From Trigonopsis variabilis (Eukaryota > Ascomycota > Trigonopsidomycetes > Trigonopsidales > Trigonopsidaceae): DNA of 64,000 bases. The position numbers were made by a program, and so were the translations under genes. The notes beneath the pieces were generated by a model. The model was not told where the DNA came from, made no database searches, and worked only from the letters and a program-made list of their open reading frames with translations. Positions 22,201 through 33,675 of this stretch are shown in pieces. Position 1 is the stretch's first letter, and every line of letters starts with the position of its first letter. The stretch spans positions 930,001 to 994,000 of the forward strand of contig PPXM03000003.1 of NCBI GenBank assembly GCA_003707065.3. The letters are read 5' to 3'.

Positions 22201-24136
22201 TGGCATATTGCAACAGATTGAGAAGTAGGGTCGCAGAGCTGAATCAATCCCATTAATAACGGCTCCATCAAGAATAGCGTGGCCCCACATTCGGGGTAAA
22301 ACATAACCATTATAAGATCAGATATTAGCAGGTCTAAAAGCCTTTTCTCAGACCATTCACCAAATTTACTACTAATAATCTTTTGGAATAAAGACTGACA
22401 AATTTCTTGGCCTGCTTTTCGCGCCTTTTGGATAACCTTCTTTGCATGTCTTACTAAGCTATAATTAGTTGCAGTCACTTGGTAGACAAGAGGCTCGAAA
22501 GATACTTGAAGACACCGGAGGAATAAGATCGTGACCATTTGTATATTGACTCCAGCTCTAACGCGATACTGTCGAGCGTCTTTTTTTGCAACTGGCAGTT
22601 TTCCCCATCCTTCTATTATCTCATCCATAATGAAATGTCGCTCAGTTCTGTAGCATCTATATATATTGCAAAGGAGACTCATGAAAGATAACTGAAGATG
22701 AAATATATCACCAGATATCGGTAAAGCTTCCTTCCAGTCAACTTCCGCAAAGATGATGTTCAAAGCTGCATAGTCGATTATAGACAGAAAGCTCTCATCG
22801 AGAGAGACTCTTTCGACCACTGCTGAAAACATTCGTGCTAGGTTTGCGCCGCATGAACAGACTTTTGAATACTGTTCATAATTTGCTATCCAAGGTTCTA
22901 GCGACGAATTTGGATGAGAGAGAATATGGACGACATTGTTATGAAGGAAAAAGCTCAGACCTTGTGCTATAGAATATATTAGTTCCTCTGACCGCAGTCT
23001 TACTTCGTCATACAAAAGACTTATTGAAAGAGCTGTCAGGCCTGAAGCTAACGCATTCTCCAAAGCAGTCAAATGCTTCAGGATCTCGGAGTTAGACATA
23101 GTCACCAATTGCTTGGAGTCAATCCTTGAAATATATCCCCACGACCGTTCACTAATCCGCTGGATGTATAAGAGGTCATTCAAATCAAGTCCATCATTTA
23201 ATGTACAACTCTGTAAACGACGGAAATTAGTCTGCAACTGGAAATGAACTTGAGTTTGAAGCAACAATTGGCCTTGATCATCATACCACAGAGAGTTGTT
23301 TCGCGATTCCGGTCTAGAGCGATCTGAAATAGTGCAATGATTTGCTTTCATAATGGAGTCAATCAGATTTTGAGTGATTTTCAGTATGATCTTCTGAGAA
23401 TTCTCTTGAGATCTGATCTTTTCAAGAGGCTCTCCGCTTAGCCGTTCAGATCGCATCTCTGGTTCACTGGTGTTACTAGGCTCAATTAATCCGTCAATAT
23501 TTGTTTGTCGACAGTTACCCCTAGACTCTCTATGTACTGGCTGGGTTCTGCAACCCTCGTCAGAGTCAGAAACTTCGATTTCGGCTACCACAGTGTTGTG
23601 TTTCGGACAGTTGGTTGACTGCGAGGAACTTATTTCCATTAAACCATTTTTCGTTAGGATTTTAGGCAAACTTGATTGAGGTTGAACTTGAAGAGTTAGT
23701 CAACCGTGATAGAATCAACGTACTTGTAGCTCGTGTCCCGCGAAACTTCGATAGAACAGCTTTGGCTAAAGGACTAAGAGTCTTGGTGATAGGCGAAGCA
23801 CTTGCGTCAGAACATGAAGGTGAAGCTGTATAGATAGGTCGGATATCTATCACTTTGGCTTTCTGAATACGAGTCAACAAATGTGGATCAACTCGATCTT
23901 TAGCTTGACGAGTATGGTATGCCATTTGATTTTCATTAGAAGAAAATTCCCATGGACAATTAGAGACTTTAACGTTGACTTCCGGTTCACAAATAGCACT
24001 GGACACTAAATGTAAGTTATCTCTTAAGAGGGGTCAACTCACATAAGGCTGTTGGGATCGCTGAATAGATTGGTGTTAGCCCTAAGGCTTCAGACAGAGT
24101 ACTAGGCAATATTCCATCATCTTTCTTCCCATGCAT
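19260..24136 (-). CDS. SCC2: Cohesin loader Scc2/Mis4/NIPBL
   Basis: Scc2 with Scc4 loads cohesin on chromatin and stimulates its ATPase and loop extrusion. Exons are 24136-24043, 24005-23724, 23686-19970 and 19936-19260, with introns of 37, 37 and 33 nt, giving 1589 residues. The N-terminal 300 residues are low in pattern. The rest is a HEAT-repeat hook, with blocks such as SKAMRALKEYILINP, VRKRTMKILPEIYSAIEDRV, ARILDQLLRRLDDEEDSI and FFRRIALRNLGLLCLKDPSLF. The last exon gives the family's conserved end (LLYNELNKSSKKKFLKSL) and a basic terminus, PPAKRTKA. The N-terminal exons rest on frame agreement only. A near-MCB sequence, GACGCGAAG, lies at 24185-24193, about 50 bp upstream. Confidence 0.93.
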
Positions 24137-24466
24137 GGAGTTCTGTCAAAAGAAGAATTGGCAGAGATGAGCAGATGCTGACCCGACGCGAAGTTAACGT
24201 GTCAATATAAACACTTAATTGATTCCAGAAATTCCTAATATATTACAGATAGGACTAAACGAGCATCAGTTAAAAGAAAGTTGGGAGGCTCCGTTTGACG
24301 CGATCTACCGGGATAGGGTTGAACGGGAACGGGTTCAGTTTATGGATCGTTACATGACCTCCAAGGATGCGATAGTAGGATGTGCCGTGCTGAGATATAC
24401 AAACGCATGCTGGTATTTACTTTCGTGATTTCATATCTAATCTTTCATTCTTCCGATCTATAAGGA
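24137..24466. other. Divergent promoter region SCC2 / TCO89-like
   Basis: This 330-bp spacer separates two divergent genes. A 70-codon frame here begins at a TTG and matches nothing I know. I leave it as untranslated. Confidence 0.4.
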
Positions 24467-25714
24467 ATGGCTTCCAGGCCTCGATTAGGCACACGAACAA
24501 AATCCGCTAGCTCGATAAAGAGTATTGGCGATGAGGGAGGTGGTGAAGTCATAACGAGGGTTAAACGAGGGTCTAGAGTTTCCCTAAGAGGTCAAGGTCG
24601 AATGACCTCAGTTGGTCGACTTAACAAGCCAGCCAAGCTTGCCTTTGGAGGCGCTAACGATTCCCATGCTCGACGAGATTCAGCGAAATTTAAGAAATCA
24701 AAAAGCGAAACTAGTTTAGCCCGGAAGGAATCAACAACGAAGATTGCTAACGACGGAAAGCTCAACCCTCGTCGGAATAGTATCTCTGGACGAAGAGCGA
24801 TATTGCACCTTGGTGAGGATGAGTCGGATAGTGAATTGAGCGATTCAGCAACTCAAGACGACATGCCTTCAGCATCCACTTCCGTCCATACTCGGAGTGA
24901 ATTCGACACTGAACGAGAAGAAGATGATGACGACGACAGATATAGTCTTGGAACTGACGATATGACTCATATGAATACCGAACGAAATAGATTATCGTCC
25001 TCTAAACTGTCTAATGATTCCAAAATCTCTCATATTTTTCGTTCCCAATCGAATCTAGTCGCACCTGAATTGGATGAATCGACCGCTAACGCCAGGATTC
25101 CTTCTGCTGCCAATCTTTTTGAAATGAAAGACAAAGACATTCTTGCTAAGAAATTATCGTCTTCTGCTCCCAAATCTGGCGATAGAGCTCCTGTTGGATC
25201 TGAGCAACAGAAACAAAAGACAAACCCTCATGCTCATGAGCTACGAACTCAACAAAAACTATGGCTTCTAAGAGCAAGCAGTATTAATGACCTTGAAGCG
25301 GAAAGCGCTCAGAAACGAACAAACACAATGTCTATCCATCCCCGATACTTGAAAGAATTGGAACGGGCGTTCAAGGAATTCAACAATATCAGAAGATACC
25401 GAAATCCCATCAGAGATTCTCTAGATAGAATACAGTCAGAAAAGCATACTAAATATCGTGAAGAACTCAAATCAAATGCTAAACCAATACCGGGTCAAAA
25501 AGAGGAAGATAATGATTTGGACCCAGACTCACTAAGGAGCCTTCTAGAGCAGATATGGAAGGGTGGATGGTCACCTCCTAAACAAGAGGTGAATAAAAAA
25601 GACCCCGATTCTAAATTAGCTAACGGTGTCTCTATCGCCAATCCAAATGTTGTCGGCCTCAACGGGCCAAGAGGTCAGCTAAACGTGTCTAGATCGACTT
25701 CTTTCAAACGGTGA
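24467..25714 (+). CDS. TCO89: TCO89-like TORC1 subunit
   Basis: Tco89 is a fungal-specific subunit of TOR complex 1 at the vacuole. This single exon encodes 415 residues, largely disordered and rich in Ser, Arg and Asp, with an N-terminal basic region (SRPRLGTRTKSASSIKS). The two recognisable family blocks are TQQKLWLLRASSINDLE near residue 260 and a helix ending in FKEFNNIRRYRNPIRDSL near 310. Those blocks are the basis of the call; the rest is too variable to help. The ATG at 24467 is the first in frame. Confidence 0.68.
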   Translation: MASRPRLGTRTKSASSIKSIGDEGGGEVITRVKRGSRVSLRGQGRMTSVGRLNKPAKLAFGGANDSHARRDSAKFKKSKSETSLARKESTTKIANDGKLNPRRNSISGRRAILHLGEDESDSELSDSATQDDMPSASTSVHTRSEFDTEREEDDDDDRYSLGTDDMTHMNTERNRLSSSKLSNDSKISHIFRSQSNLVAPELDESTANARIPSAANLFEMKDKDILAKKLSSSAPKSGDRAPVGSEQQKQKTNPHAHELRTQQKLWLLRASSINDLEAESAQKRTNTMSIHPRYLKELERAFKEFNNIRRYRNPIRDSLDRIQSEKHTKYREELKSNAKPIPGQKEEDNDLDPDSLRSLLEQIWKGGWSPPKQEVNKKDPDSKLANGVSIANPNVVGLNGPRGQLNVSRSTSFKR

Positions 25715-25878
25715 CGAACATTAAAAAGCTATATCCCTGTAAACTAAGGTCTAAATTGTCTAATGTACATATCTGACGTAAAGTAAGCTCATTCGTCTAA
25801 TGTACACTTCCAGCTATCATACAACGTATTTTGCACACAGTCACGATTCACCAATCCTTCATTCTCCCAGGTTTCGAA

Positions 25879-28800
25879 TCATTGTTCATTCTTTCTAATT
25901 TCAATAGGTGGTTTAAAGTTAAGTTTTCGTCCTTCTTCATATATCCGATTTAATGTCCCCTCGAACGTCCCTTCTTTCACTAACCTCAGGTACGCTTTAT
26001 ATAACTCCAGAGCCGTTTTTGCATCTTCTATTGAGTCATGGGTCTCACCTTGAATATTCTCATGTAACAGATACCACGCCAAAAACCTCAATGAAAGCAT
26101 CCGTTGTCGGCTCTTGATAAAAAAAATCTCCACTGTATCAATAACTTGCTCCTTAGGAACCTTGATATTAATTGTTCTAAAATCATTCAGTAATCCATGA
26201 CCCACAAAAACGCAGCCTAAATTCACAAGTAACCATAACTTTCTATATGCCGTCTTGAGTGAAACCAAGGGTCTCTGAGAAACTTGGGGATCCAAATCGG
26301 TCGCTTCGATACCAGAAAATTCCGTTAAATAGTCGATAATAGTATCATGGACGACAATATAATCGTCAATGAATGGAACCAGATCCTTGACTCCACCGTG
26401 TCGAAGAACAGATACTCTGGCGAGACTGAGTTTGCTCGGTCTTAACAAGACTCTGGTTCCATCACTCCGAACTTCTGTTTGCTCTTTTCCAATCACCACA
26501 AATTCTGAATCAATCCCGATCAAGTCACCAGGACCAGGGTGCTCATTTGGTGATAATTTCTCATAATCGATACGTGTACCAACGTGGGGTCCATCGACGT
26601 AGTTATCTTGATATAGAACTGAGGTGTCCAAACGATGGACCCAGGATTTATCAAATCCAGAACTAGGCCCAATCCGTTGAAAACAAAGAATGACTGGAAG
26701 CTTCCAAGGAACTTCAAAATTCAAAGCTTCCTTTTCAGAAATAGGTTTCACTAAGAAGTCGTTAAACAGATACCATTTCCGAGTCTTTGTATCCTCATCT
26801 TCTATGCTAATAAAGGAAACTAAATGACTATCTGAGCTCTTTGCTCCAGAGATGTCGACTACCATCCCGATTAACTGATACCCTGCAGAACTGTTTTGCA
26901 AAGACGCGTCGTCAGGGTTGTCATTCTGAATCCTCAGATGCCCGTCAGAAACAACACAGTATACTTTTGGACTTAACCATCCAGGTGCTCTCCAAAATGA
27001 GGTTGAGACTGGATCATTAAGGCAGTTCATTACTAATAACGGAGGAAATTTCTCGACTACTCGCCGCGTGTTAAGTATTTGATATCTTCGGCAGTTTTCG
27101 CACCATCCTCTTACCTGCGAAGCATCCTCGATATTGTTCTCCAGAATTCGAGCAAACGACCACATAGGATGGTCTATATTAGTGCAGCCAAAATCTATAC
27201 AATAGCTCTGACTTTTCCTGATAGACTCTGTTTGGCACGTAGTGCAGAAGCTAGAGTGCCTGAACACAATCATACAGATATCTTCAAAATTGAATGACTT
27301 GCAGAGATCATTATTCTGGAAATCATGGTTCAGTCTTTCCAAGAGAAACCGACAAAAAGCTTGGATTAATGTAAAAACAGGCTTGCAGGCTTGCAATGCC
27401 CCTTCACTCTGGATGATGCCCAGAGATTGTGCTTCAGGAATTGAGGAAAGGGCTTTACTGAAGTTATAGGCTTTTGAATGTTGGCCATTAGCCTTATCAA
27501 GCATGTCAAAGAAAAACCCCAGTTCGCAAAGCAAGCAAGGATCACTTTCGCAGCCAAGGGCGGTATGATGTAAGGCCACATTGTACATAATTGGTGTAAA
27601 TCGAAGAAGCTGCAAAAGGGCATTACAATAAGAATTATCCAGGTGGTTCTCAAGCCCGGCGTAACAAGTCTTGTTATAGAAATCGAAATCAAAATCTTCA
27701 ACTCCAAATTTACTATATTTGACGTCCAGTTTCCTATAGGCTTTTGGGATGACATTTGAGCTCAACTCCACTTCGGCAAACGGGTCTTCATCTGTTCCAG
27801 ATCGTTGGGGAAGCTTATCTTGCTCGCTTCGAAATCGGGGAATTTGTGCGTCATTTTCCCTTCGCACTTTCATAGGGCTTGATAAAGCTTCATTCCGTTT
27901 CTGATTCTTATCGAATTTGGCATACCCAACAAAGTCGACCATTTTCATATTGTGAAGGATCTCTTCATCAACCCCGGACTCTGGTTGCCCCACTTCGTAA
28001 GTCTTGTCCACAGGCCACGCCGAAAGCAGCTTTTCAGAATAATAAGGAAGACCAATCAGATTTAGGGGAGTATCATCATTCATTACTACATCAGGCTCTG
28101 AAACGGCATCGGGCCATTCCGTAGGACTCGGAAAATCATTAAAAGTCGAGGAATCAGGTCCCGACCAGAGATGAATAGAACTGTCACTGGATGCCAAACA
28201 GAGTGATTTTCCATTTGCTGAAACGTCCATACAAGTGATAAAAGATGAAATATTCACTTGGTTGAGATAAGTCCTTATAGGGTTGGTGTAATCCGAGAAT
28301 TGGATTTGCCCTGTTTGAGAAACGATAATACAGAATGAAGGTATTTTAGGATGGATTCTCACAAAGGCAGCTCCTGCAGGAAATGGGACAGCATTCAAAG
28401 GCTTCATCGCCCGAAGATCGTAAACATTAACTAGCGGGTCCAACAAGAAACCAGTTCTGCGTTGCGAGTAACCACAAGTGACCAAAATATTATCACGATA
28501 GTCAATATCAGAAATTGCACCCGAGTGAGAAGGAAATGTTCGAAGAACTTGGAAATTACTTGGATCCATCACATAAGCCTGTCCATCGGCACTTGCGCCA
28601 CATAATGCTCTACCGCCTCCCTTTAAAATCGATAGCCCAGGTCTATCAGAGTACTATTTTCACGAGTCAGCTTTCACTTTTTCAATCAACAAACCTGGTT
28701 CAAAATAGTTCCTTTCTCGATATTGACGCGCAACAGACCAGCCTTTAGAGTGCTGACAGCAAGGTCAGAGCCAAACTTGGCAGTTGGCGCCATATATTGG

Positions 28801-29223
28801 GCACTTTGTAGTCGATCATCACTGAACTATAAGATACTTTCTCTAAACAACTCTAGAAACTCACCGTAAATCATGTATCACTTCACCGCAACGCGTATTA
28901 TAATGAATATTTCCAGAACCGATAGATAGGACACCCTGTTCCAGAGGCAATACTTGATAATTTGGCCCTACGTGACCAATATACGACGTGTATCTCTGTA
29001 AAGAAGACCCATAGAAAGAAGCGACGCGTCCCTAGAATGCATTAGACGCCTCGAGAAACAAGTACAGAATACTTACCCTAGCATCACCAGACCATATTAG
29101 TTCCTGTGAATGATCAAAGGCAATTGACGATAAAGTAGACCTGAACCGGCCGCTGATAACAGAAGCAGTCTAAAACAGGTCAACCCATGACTGTTTCATA
29201 CTCACCTCTCGCCAATCGTCCAT
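25879..29223 (-). CDS. PAN2: Poly(A)-nuclease deadenylation subunit Pan2
   Basis: Pan2 with Pan3 starts shortening of mRNA poly(A) tails. Exons are 29223-29206, 29169-29077, 29031-28865, 28821-28695 and 28653-25879, with introns of 36, 45, 43 and 41 nt, giving 1059 residues. The order is WD40 propeller (about 1-330), linker, catalytically dead USP-like domain (about 440-780; starts YAGLENHLDNSYCNALLQ, with Asn where an active USP has Cys) and a DEDD exonuclease from about 845. The acidic residues appear in IGIDSEF, GHGLLNDF and THDSIEDA. The first exon encodes only MDDWRE; it is supported by frame and splice sites rather than by conservation. Confidence 0.94.
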
Positions 29224-29472
29224 TAGCCAGAAGAAATTTCAATTGCTTGGTATTTGTTGGAAAATTTCGTCAACCAGAAGGCGCATAAGGCTCGTTCAAG
29301 GGAGTTGACAGTACGAGGTCGTCCGTTTTATTAAAGCAAGCCCAGTTGCCATGCCTGGACCATAAAGCCATGGACGACGGCGCGTTGCCAGGCAAAGTCT
29401 CCCGCCTACTCCTAGAGACATCGCACTTGCTGTAACGTTTTTCCAAGCTTACAGGGAAAATCTTCAGTGTCC

Positions 29473-30147
29473 ATGTGGAGATTCGGGCCAAGTCAAAGAT
29501 GGGCGGGGGTCTCTAGAGGAGTTCTGTCAAGGAATTTTTCTTGTTCATCTTGTCTTTCCATTGCTCATATTGGCCCTAAGCCGATCTATGTTCCTCCGGA
29601 AGTCACCATGACTGTTCGACAACTTAGTCATCCATTCGAACGGGCCTTGTTTAAGGAATCTCGCTCGTTAGAGATCGCTGGACCAAAGGGAACAATTATC
29701 ATGCGACTTCCTGAGTTTGTGAGCCTGAGCACTATTGACGAAGGAAAGAAAGTTCAAGTCGCAGTTGAGAATGATGATGATCGAGTACAGCATGAAATGT
29801 GGGGTACCGTACGGAGCTTAATTGATAACAATGTCGTTGGAGTGACCGAAGGCCATGTCACCATTTTGAAATTTGTCGGAACAGGTTTTCGAGTCTCTCT
29901 GGAAAATAAAGATCGAGTAGTGTCTTTAAAAATCGGCTTTGCAAGTGAAATCAAACGGAAAGTTCCCGATAATATTACTGTCCGTTCCCCGCATCCAACT
30001 CGATTGATTGTTGAAGGTATAGACAAACAACAAGTCAAGTTATTTGCTCATAATATCCGTCTTTTACGGCCACCCGAGCCTTACAAAGGCAAAGGCGTCT
30101 ACGTCGATAATGAGACCATCAAGCTAAAACCTAAGAAGATCAAATAG
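29473..30147 (+). CDS. MRPL6: Mitochondrial large-subunit ribosomal protein uL6m
   Basis: This is a bacterial L6-type protein of the mitoribosome. The single exon gives 224 residues. The presequence (MWRFGPSQRWAGVSRGVLSR) is followed by the L6 repeats, with LEIAGPKGTIIMRLPE, MWGTVRSLIDNNVVGVTEG, KFVGTGFRVSLENKD and the C-terminal RLLRPPEPYKGKGVYV signature. The frame extends 6 nt upstream to a GTG, but the first ATG at 29473 is the better start. It lies head to head with PAN2. Confidence 0.93.
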   Translation: MWRFGPSQRWAGVSRGVLSRNFSCSSCLSIAHIGPKPIYVPPEVTMTVRQLSHPFERALFKESRSLEIAGPKGTIIMRLPEFVSLSTIDEGKKVQVAVENDDDRVQHEMWGTVRSLIDNNVVGVTEGHVTILKFVGTGFRVSLENKDRVVSLKIGFASEIKRKVPDNITVRSPHPTRLIVEGIDKQQVKLFAHNIRLLRPPEPYKGKGVYVDNETIKLKPKKIK

Positions 30148-30299
30148 TTGGTTGACATTGTAAATAAGATCGATTTTCTAACAAGTGATTGTACTTACAA
30201 AAATAAGCATACTCATATGTACATCATTTATGATTATAGTAGTAGACGTCTGAAAAGAAAAACAAGCCATCAATCAAGTGCCTTTCATAAGTGTATTGG

Positions 30300-31453
30300 T
30301 TACTCTTCACGATTCAATTTCAATACCTTAGAGACTGCCTCCATTACATGAGGGTGGATCTGTCGATAAGATGCAATAATACCCTTGTTTTTCAGCAGTG
30401 TGCGCCCTTGACCGAAATCAAGTGGATGACCATACATATCAGAGACCACTCCACCCGCTTCAGAAACAAGTAAGCTTCCAGCCGCATGATCCCAGATTTT
30501 TTCTTGATACTTTGGATTAACCGGAAGACGGAGATAAATATCCCCATCGCCTCGAGAAATACTGCAATATTTCGCTTGAGAATCCATTCTAACTGAGGGT
30601 TTGGTTATGTGTAACAATGATGCAATCTCAGCATTTTCTTTATGTGAACTGTGGCTTGCTTCAACACTTTCACAAAAAGTCGCATTTTCGGTATCAGAAA
30701 TCGCATTCATCGTGATCTTGATCCTTTCCTCCCCATCTATGGGAACCTGCAAGTTAGCAAGATCATTCTCAATTCTTACAGTGTAAGCTCCATGGCCTTT
30801 AATGGTCGAGAAAATAACGCCCTTCTGGGAGTTTGGATCCTTGAAATTTACTAGTAAATTTGGACAACCGATCACCCCGACCTGAACGACAGAGTCAATA
30901 ATCAAGGCCAAACAGACGGCATATTGACCACCTCTAAGAAATCCCATTGTTCCATCGACAGGGTCTAAAGCCCACATTCCTGATGTCAGTAATGTCTACT
31001 AAAATTGGATCATACTGCCAGTCGGACCACCCTGGTAATTCCCTTGATCAATGGCTTCTAGCATATCATCCTCGGATGAGACATGACCAATAATATCTTC
31101 GTACTTGTCCTGACCTGTGGCATCTTGGACCAGACGCCAGACTCTATTTTTCAGATCAGGATGTTGACGTAACTCAGACGATTCCTCTTCCCCAACGATC
31201 TTGTCAGTAGGGAAAGCATGCTTGATTGCAGAAATAATAATTGCTTGTGCACCAAAATCAGCTACTAAAGCCAGTTAACTCAATTCTATCAGATGCTAAG
31301 AAAGAACCTCTTACCGGTCACTGGAGAATGATCTTGCTTAGTCAATGTTCCGTTCTGATGTGATTTAGCAACAGCAACAGTTAGTCGACATGCTCGACGA
31401 ACTGCGAGTTCAGCTATGTTTTGAGCAATTCGTAACTCGTTAGAACTGATCAT
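30300..31453 (-). CDS. HAL2: 3'(2'),5'-bisphosphate nucleotidase Hal2/Met22
   Basis: Hal2 hydrolyses PAP to AMP, so removing an inhibitor of sulfate assimilation and of RNA exonucleases; it is a salt (Na+, Li+) target. Exons are 31453-31315, 31264-31016 and 30979-30300, with introns of 50 and 36 nt, giving 355 residues. Metal ligands of the inositol-phosphatase fold are present in IVGEEE, LDPVDGT and IWDHAAGSLLVSEAGG. The family loop normally reads DPIDGTKGFLRGGQ; here the Lys is Met (DPVDGTMGFLRGGQ). Spacing and length are otherwise normal. It is divergent from the C3HC gene with only 110 bp between the ATGs. Confidence 0.93.
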
Positions 31454-31563
31454 CTTGACAAAAGAGATAGGGGACCGTCGACGTTGACTTTGACGTAGGT
31501 TCAGTCTCGTAGCAACAGCCTGCCAAGGAGAAGATTAGAAAGGACCCTTTCGAGACTGTTTGG

Positions 31564-32568
31564 ATGGCTAATACGGTTAAAAGGAAGGTAGATGACCTGG
31601 TGGATAGAGCACTGTCAGATTCTGAGCGAAAATCTCGAAGAAAAAAGGATACCAAACAAGTTGAATCAGATCATTTATATCAACCGTGGAGCCAGAAGCA
31701 GTTCCTTGGACGGCTAAAGACGTTTAGTCCCATTTACTGGAACTTTGATGAAGATGACCCGTCCCTTAATCCAGTCAATTGGGCAATGAGAGGATGGACT
31801 TGTGTCGGGCCTCAAACAGTTCGATGTAGATCATGTCTACACGAAGTTGTCGTGACCATCTCCAAACTCACTGATAGCGAAGATGATGATGATATAAAAA
31901 AGCTTATTCGTAAGAGTTTATATGATAAGTACAGAGCTTTAATGGTTGATGGGCACGGTTCTACTTGTCCATGGAAAAAATACGGCTGTGATCGAGGAGT
32001 TTATAGAATTCTTTTGGTTGATGCAAACGCGGCAGAAAAGAGCTTTGCATTAAGACTTAAATCTCTCAAAACCTTGCCAGCTTTACCTCCTGTCACCGCT
32101 GGTTCACTCAATTCAAGGGAGAAAAAGGATCCAGCTTTCGTTTTAGCTTTGATTGGCTGGACGGCAACACAGGATGTATCAACAGGCTTGAAAGGTAGTT
32201 TAGCACATTGTGATTATTGTTTTCGGCGACTGCCTCTAGATCCTACTGACTCCGAGCCCATTGATGCAGATAGTGAGCATAGGTCATACTGTCCCTGGGT
32301 ATCTCACGAGCCAGGACAGGAACCTACGTGGAAACAACTCTACAATCTAATCGACCGTCCCGAACTCAAAGACTCGAAAGTGACTGAAAAATCTCAAGAA
32401 TGGACTCTGAGTTCAGAATCTGATGGAGAGGATGCCGAAAGATTAAAGATGTTGAAGGACTTGCAGAAAAGTGGATCGACATTGAAAAGAAAAAACGTTG
32501 ACTTCGAGACGAAAAGGATTGATTTATATACTAGGTCTAGATTGTGCGGGAATGAAAAAACAGTGTAA
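31564..32568 (+). CDS. C3HC zinc-finger protein (NIPA/Rsm1 type)
   Basis: Proteins of this family (NIPA/ZC3HC1 in animals, Rsm1 in fission yeast) are nuclear and are tied to nuclear-pore baskets and mRNA export. This single exon gives 334 residues. The first C3HC module spans about residues 45-150 (WAMRGWTCVG, VRCRSCLHEV and DGHGSTCPW). The second, Rsm1-like, module spans about 190-250 (AHCDYCFRRLPL, EHRSYCPWVS). The C-terminus is acidic then basic. The stop at 32568 falls after a short tail, and a further small exon cannot be ruled out. Confidence 0.85.
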   Translation: MANTVKRKVDDLVDRALSDSERKSRRKKDTKQVESDHLYQPWSQKQFLGRLKTFSPIYWNFDEDDPSLNPVNWAMRGWTCVGPQTVRCRSCLHEVVVTISKLTDSEDDDDIKKLIRKSLYDKYRALMVDGHGSTCPWKKYGCDRGVYRILLVDANAAEKSFALRLKSLKTLPALPPVTAGSLNSREKKDPAFVLALIGWTATQDVSTGLKGSLAHCDYCFRRLPLDPTDSEPIDADSEHRSYCPWVSHEPGQEPTWKQLYNLIDRPELKDSKVTEKSQEWTLSSESDGEDAERLKMLKDLQKSGSTLKRKNVDFETKRIDLYTRSRLCGNEKTV

Positions 32569-32635
32569 GATAGATAGTCTGATTTACGGAATTCACATGA
32601 AACATGAAACATATAATGAATTGGTGATAATCGCG

Positions 32636-33378
32636 TTAAAGTCCCTTACCATAATTTCCAGACTCATAAAACTTTAGGACGATATCGACGATGTTTTCCA
32701 GAGCAGTCAACCATGCTTCGAGTTGTTCATTAACCTTCGTTTGATCTTCACCCAATTTCTCGTAAAAAGCGGCCCTGTAAGGAACGGCTTTCATTGCAAT
32801 CTTCATGTTAATGACTAAAAGGCAAGATGAATTACCTTGAAAATTGGTCGGATAAGCATATTATGGTATTTGCTTAGAGTCTCGGAATATGCCTTAGTGA
32901 AACTATCGGTAAGTTCCTCACTACTAGAGGCATTCCGTCTCATAGCTACGGCAGTAAACTGCAGTCCCCTAAACGGTATTAGCAATGCTCAGGTATAAAT
33001 GATCTCACCTATTAAGCCACAAGAGGCCTTGAGTAGCCGTCGTGACACCTCTTTTCCTCTCATAAAGAACGAGATCCTGAAGGGTTTGACAAGATTCAGG
33101 ATCGGCAAGATATGCATCCCTTATTTTCTACAGATGATTAGCAATTGAGTTGAATGGCCCATTATACCTTGATATTTCCAGTCATATCATTCTGTACAAT
33201 GGCGAATGAAGGTGAACCAAGTAAATCTAACGATAAGCGATTTCCACAGAGGACCTTTACCAAAAAGAGACACAAGCGATTCACAGGCTTCCAAGAACTC
33301 AGGGGTTGAAATTTTGCTGTCTGTTATAGGTACAGTTTCAAAGGAGCGTTTAGCCGTATCAAAGAACGTAGTCGACAT
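32636..33378 (-). CDS. GLTP: Glycolipid transfer protein (GLTP/HET-C2 fold)
   Basis: GLTP moves glycosphingolipids between membranes. Exons are 33378-33261, 33226-33168, 33127-33009, 32968-32836 and 32800-32636, with introns of 34, 40, 40 and 35 nt, giving 197 residues. Because of the many short exons no single frame shows it. Joined, it begins MSTTFFDTAKRSFETVPI and keeps the sugar-headgroup set: Asp53, Asn57 and Lys60 in NDMTGNIKK, Trp96 in GLLWLNRG and His134 in KYHNMLIRPIF. Length and spacing match the family (about 200 residues). It resembles the HET-C2 proteins of filamentous fungi. Confidence 0.93.
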
Positions 33379-33675
33379 GTTGTTCAGAAAGGATCGTTCG
33401 GGTCAAGATATCACAAGGATGATGGTTGACGCGAGAGTAGTCGATACTGTAGGACCAAAAAAGAACGACGGCTCAGATGGACTAGACAACTAGAAAGGGG
33501 CCGATAGTCTTAGTGAAGTCAAATGCGCCCGCATCATTTACAGGGCAGCTAAAGCTCCTACCAGCAAACAACATCAACAAAAAAACGACGGTTTTCTTGA
33601 CCAGGTATACCCAAAGAAAAGTAAATATCTCAATGGTTGATCTTCTATACCATTAGTATAAATATTTTGCATGCA

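Noticed and set aside
24219-24428. 70-codon frame between SCC2 and the TCO89-like gene
   Set aside because: It begins at TTG, matches nothing and lies in a divergent promoter.
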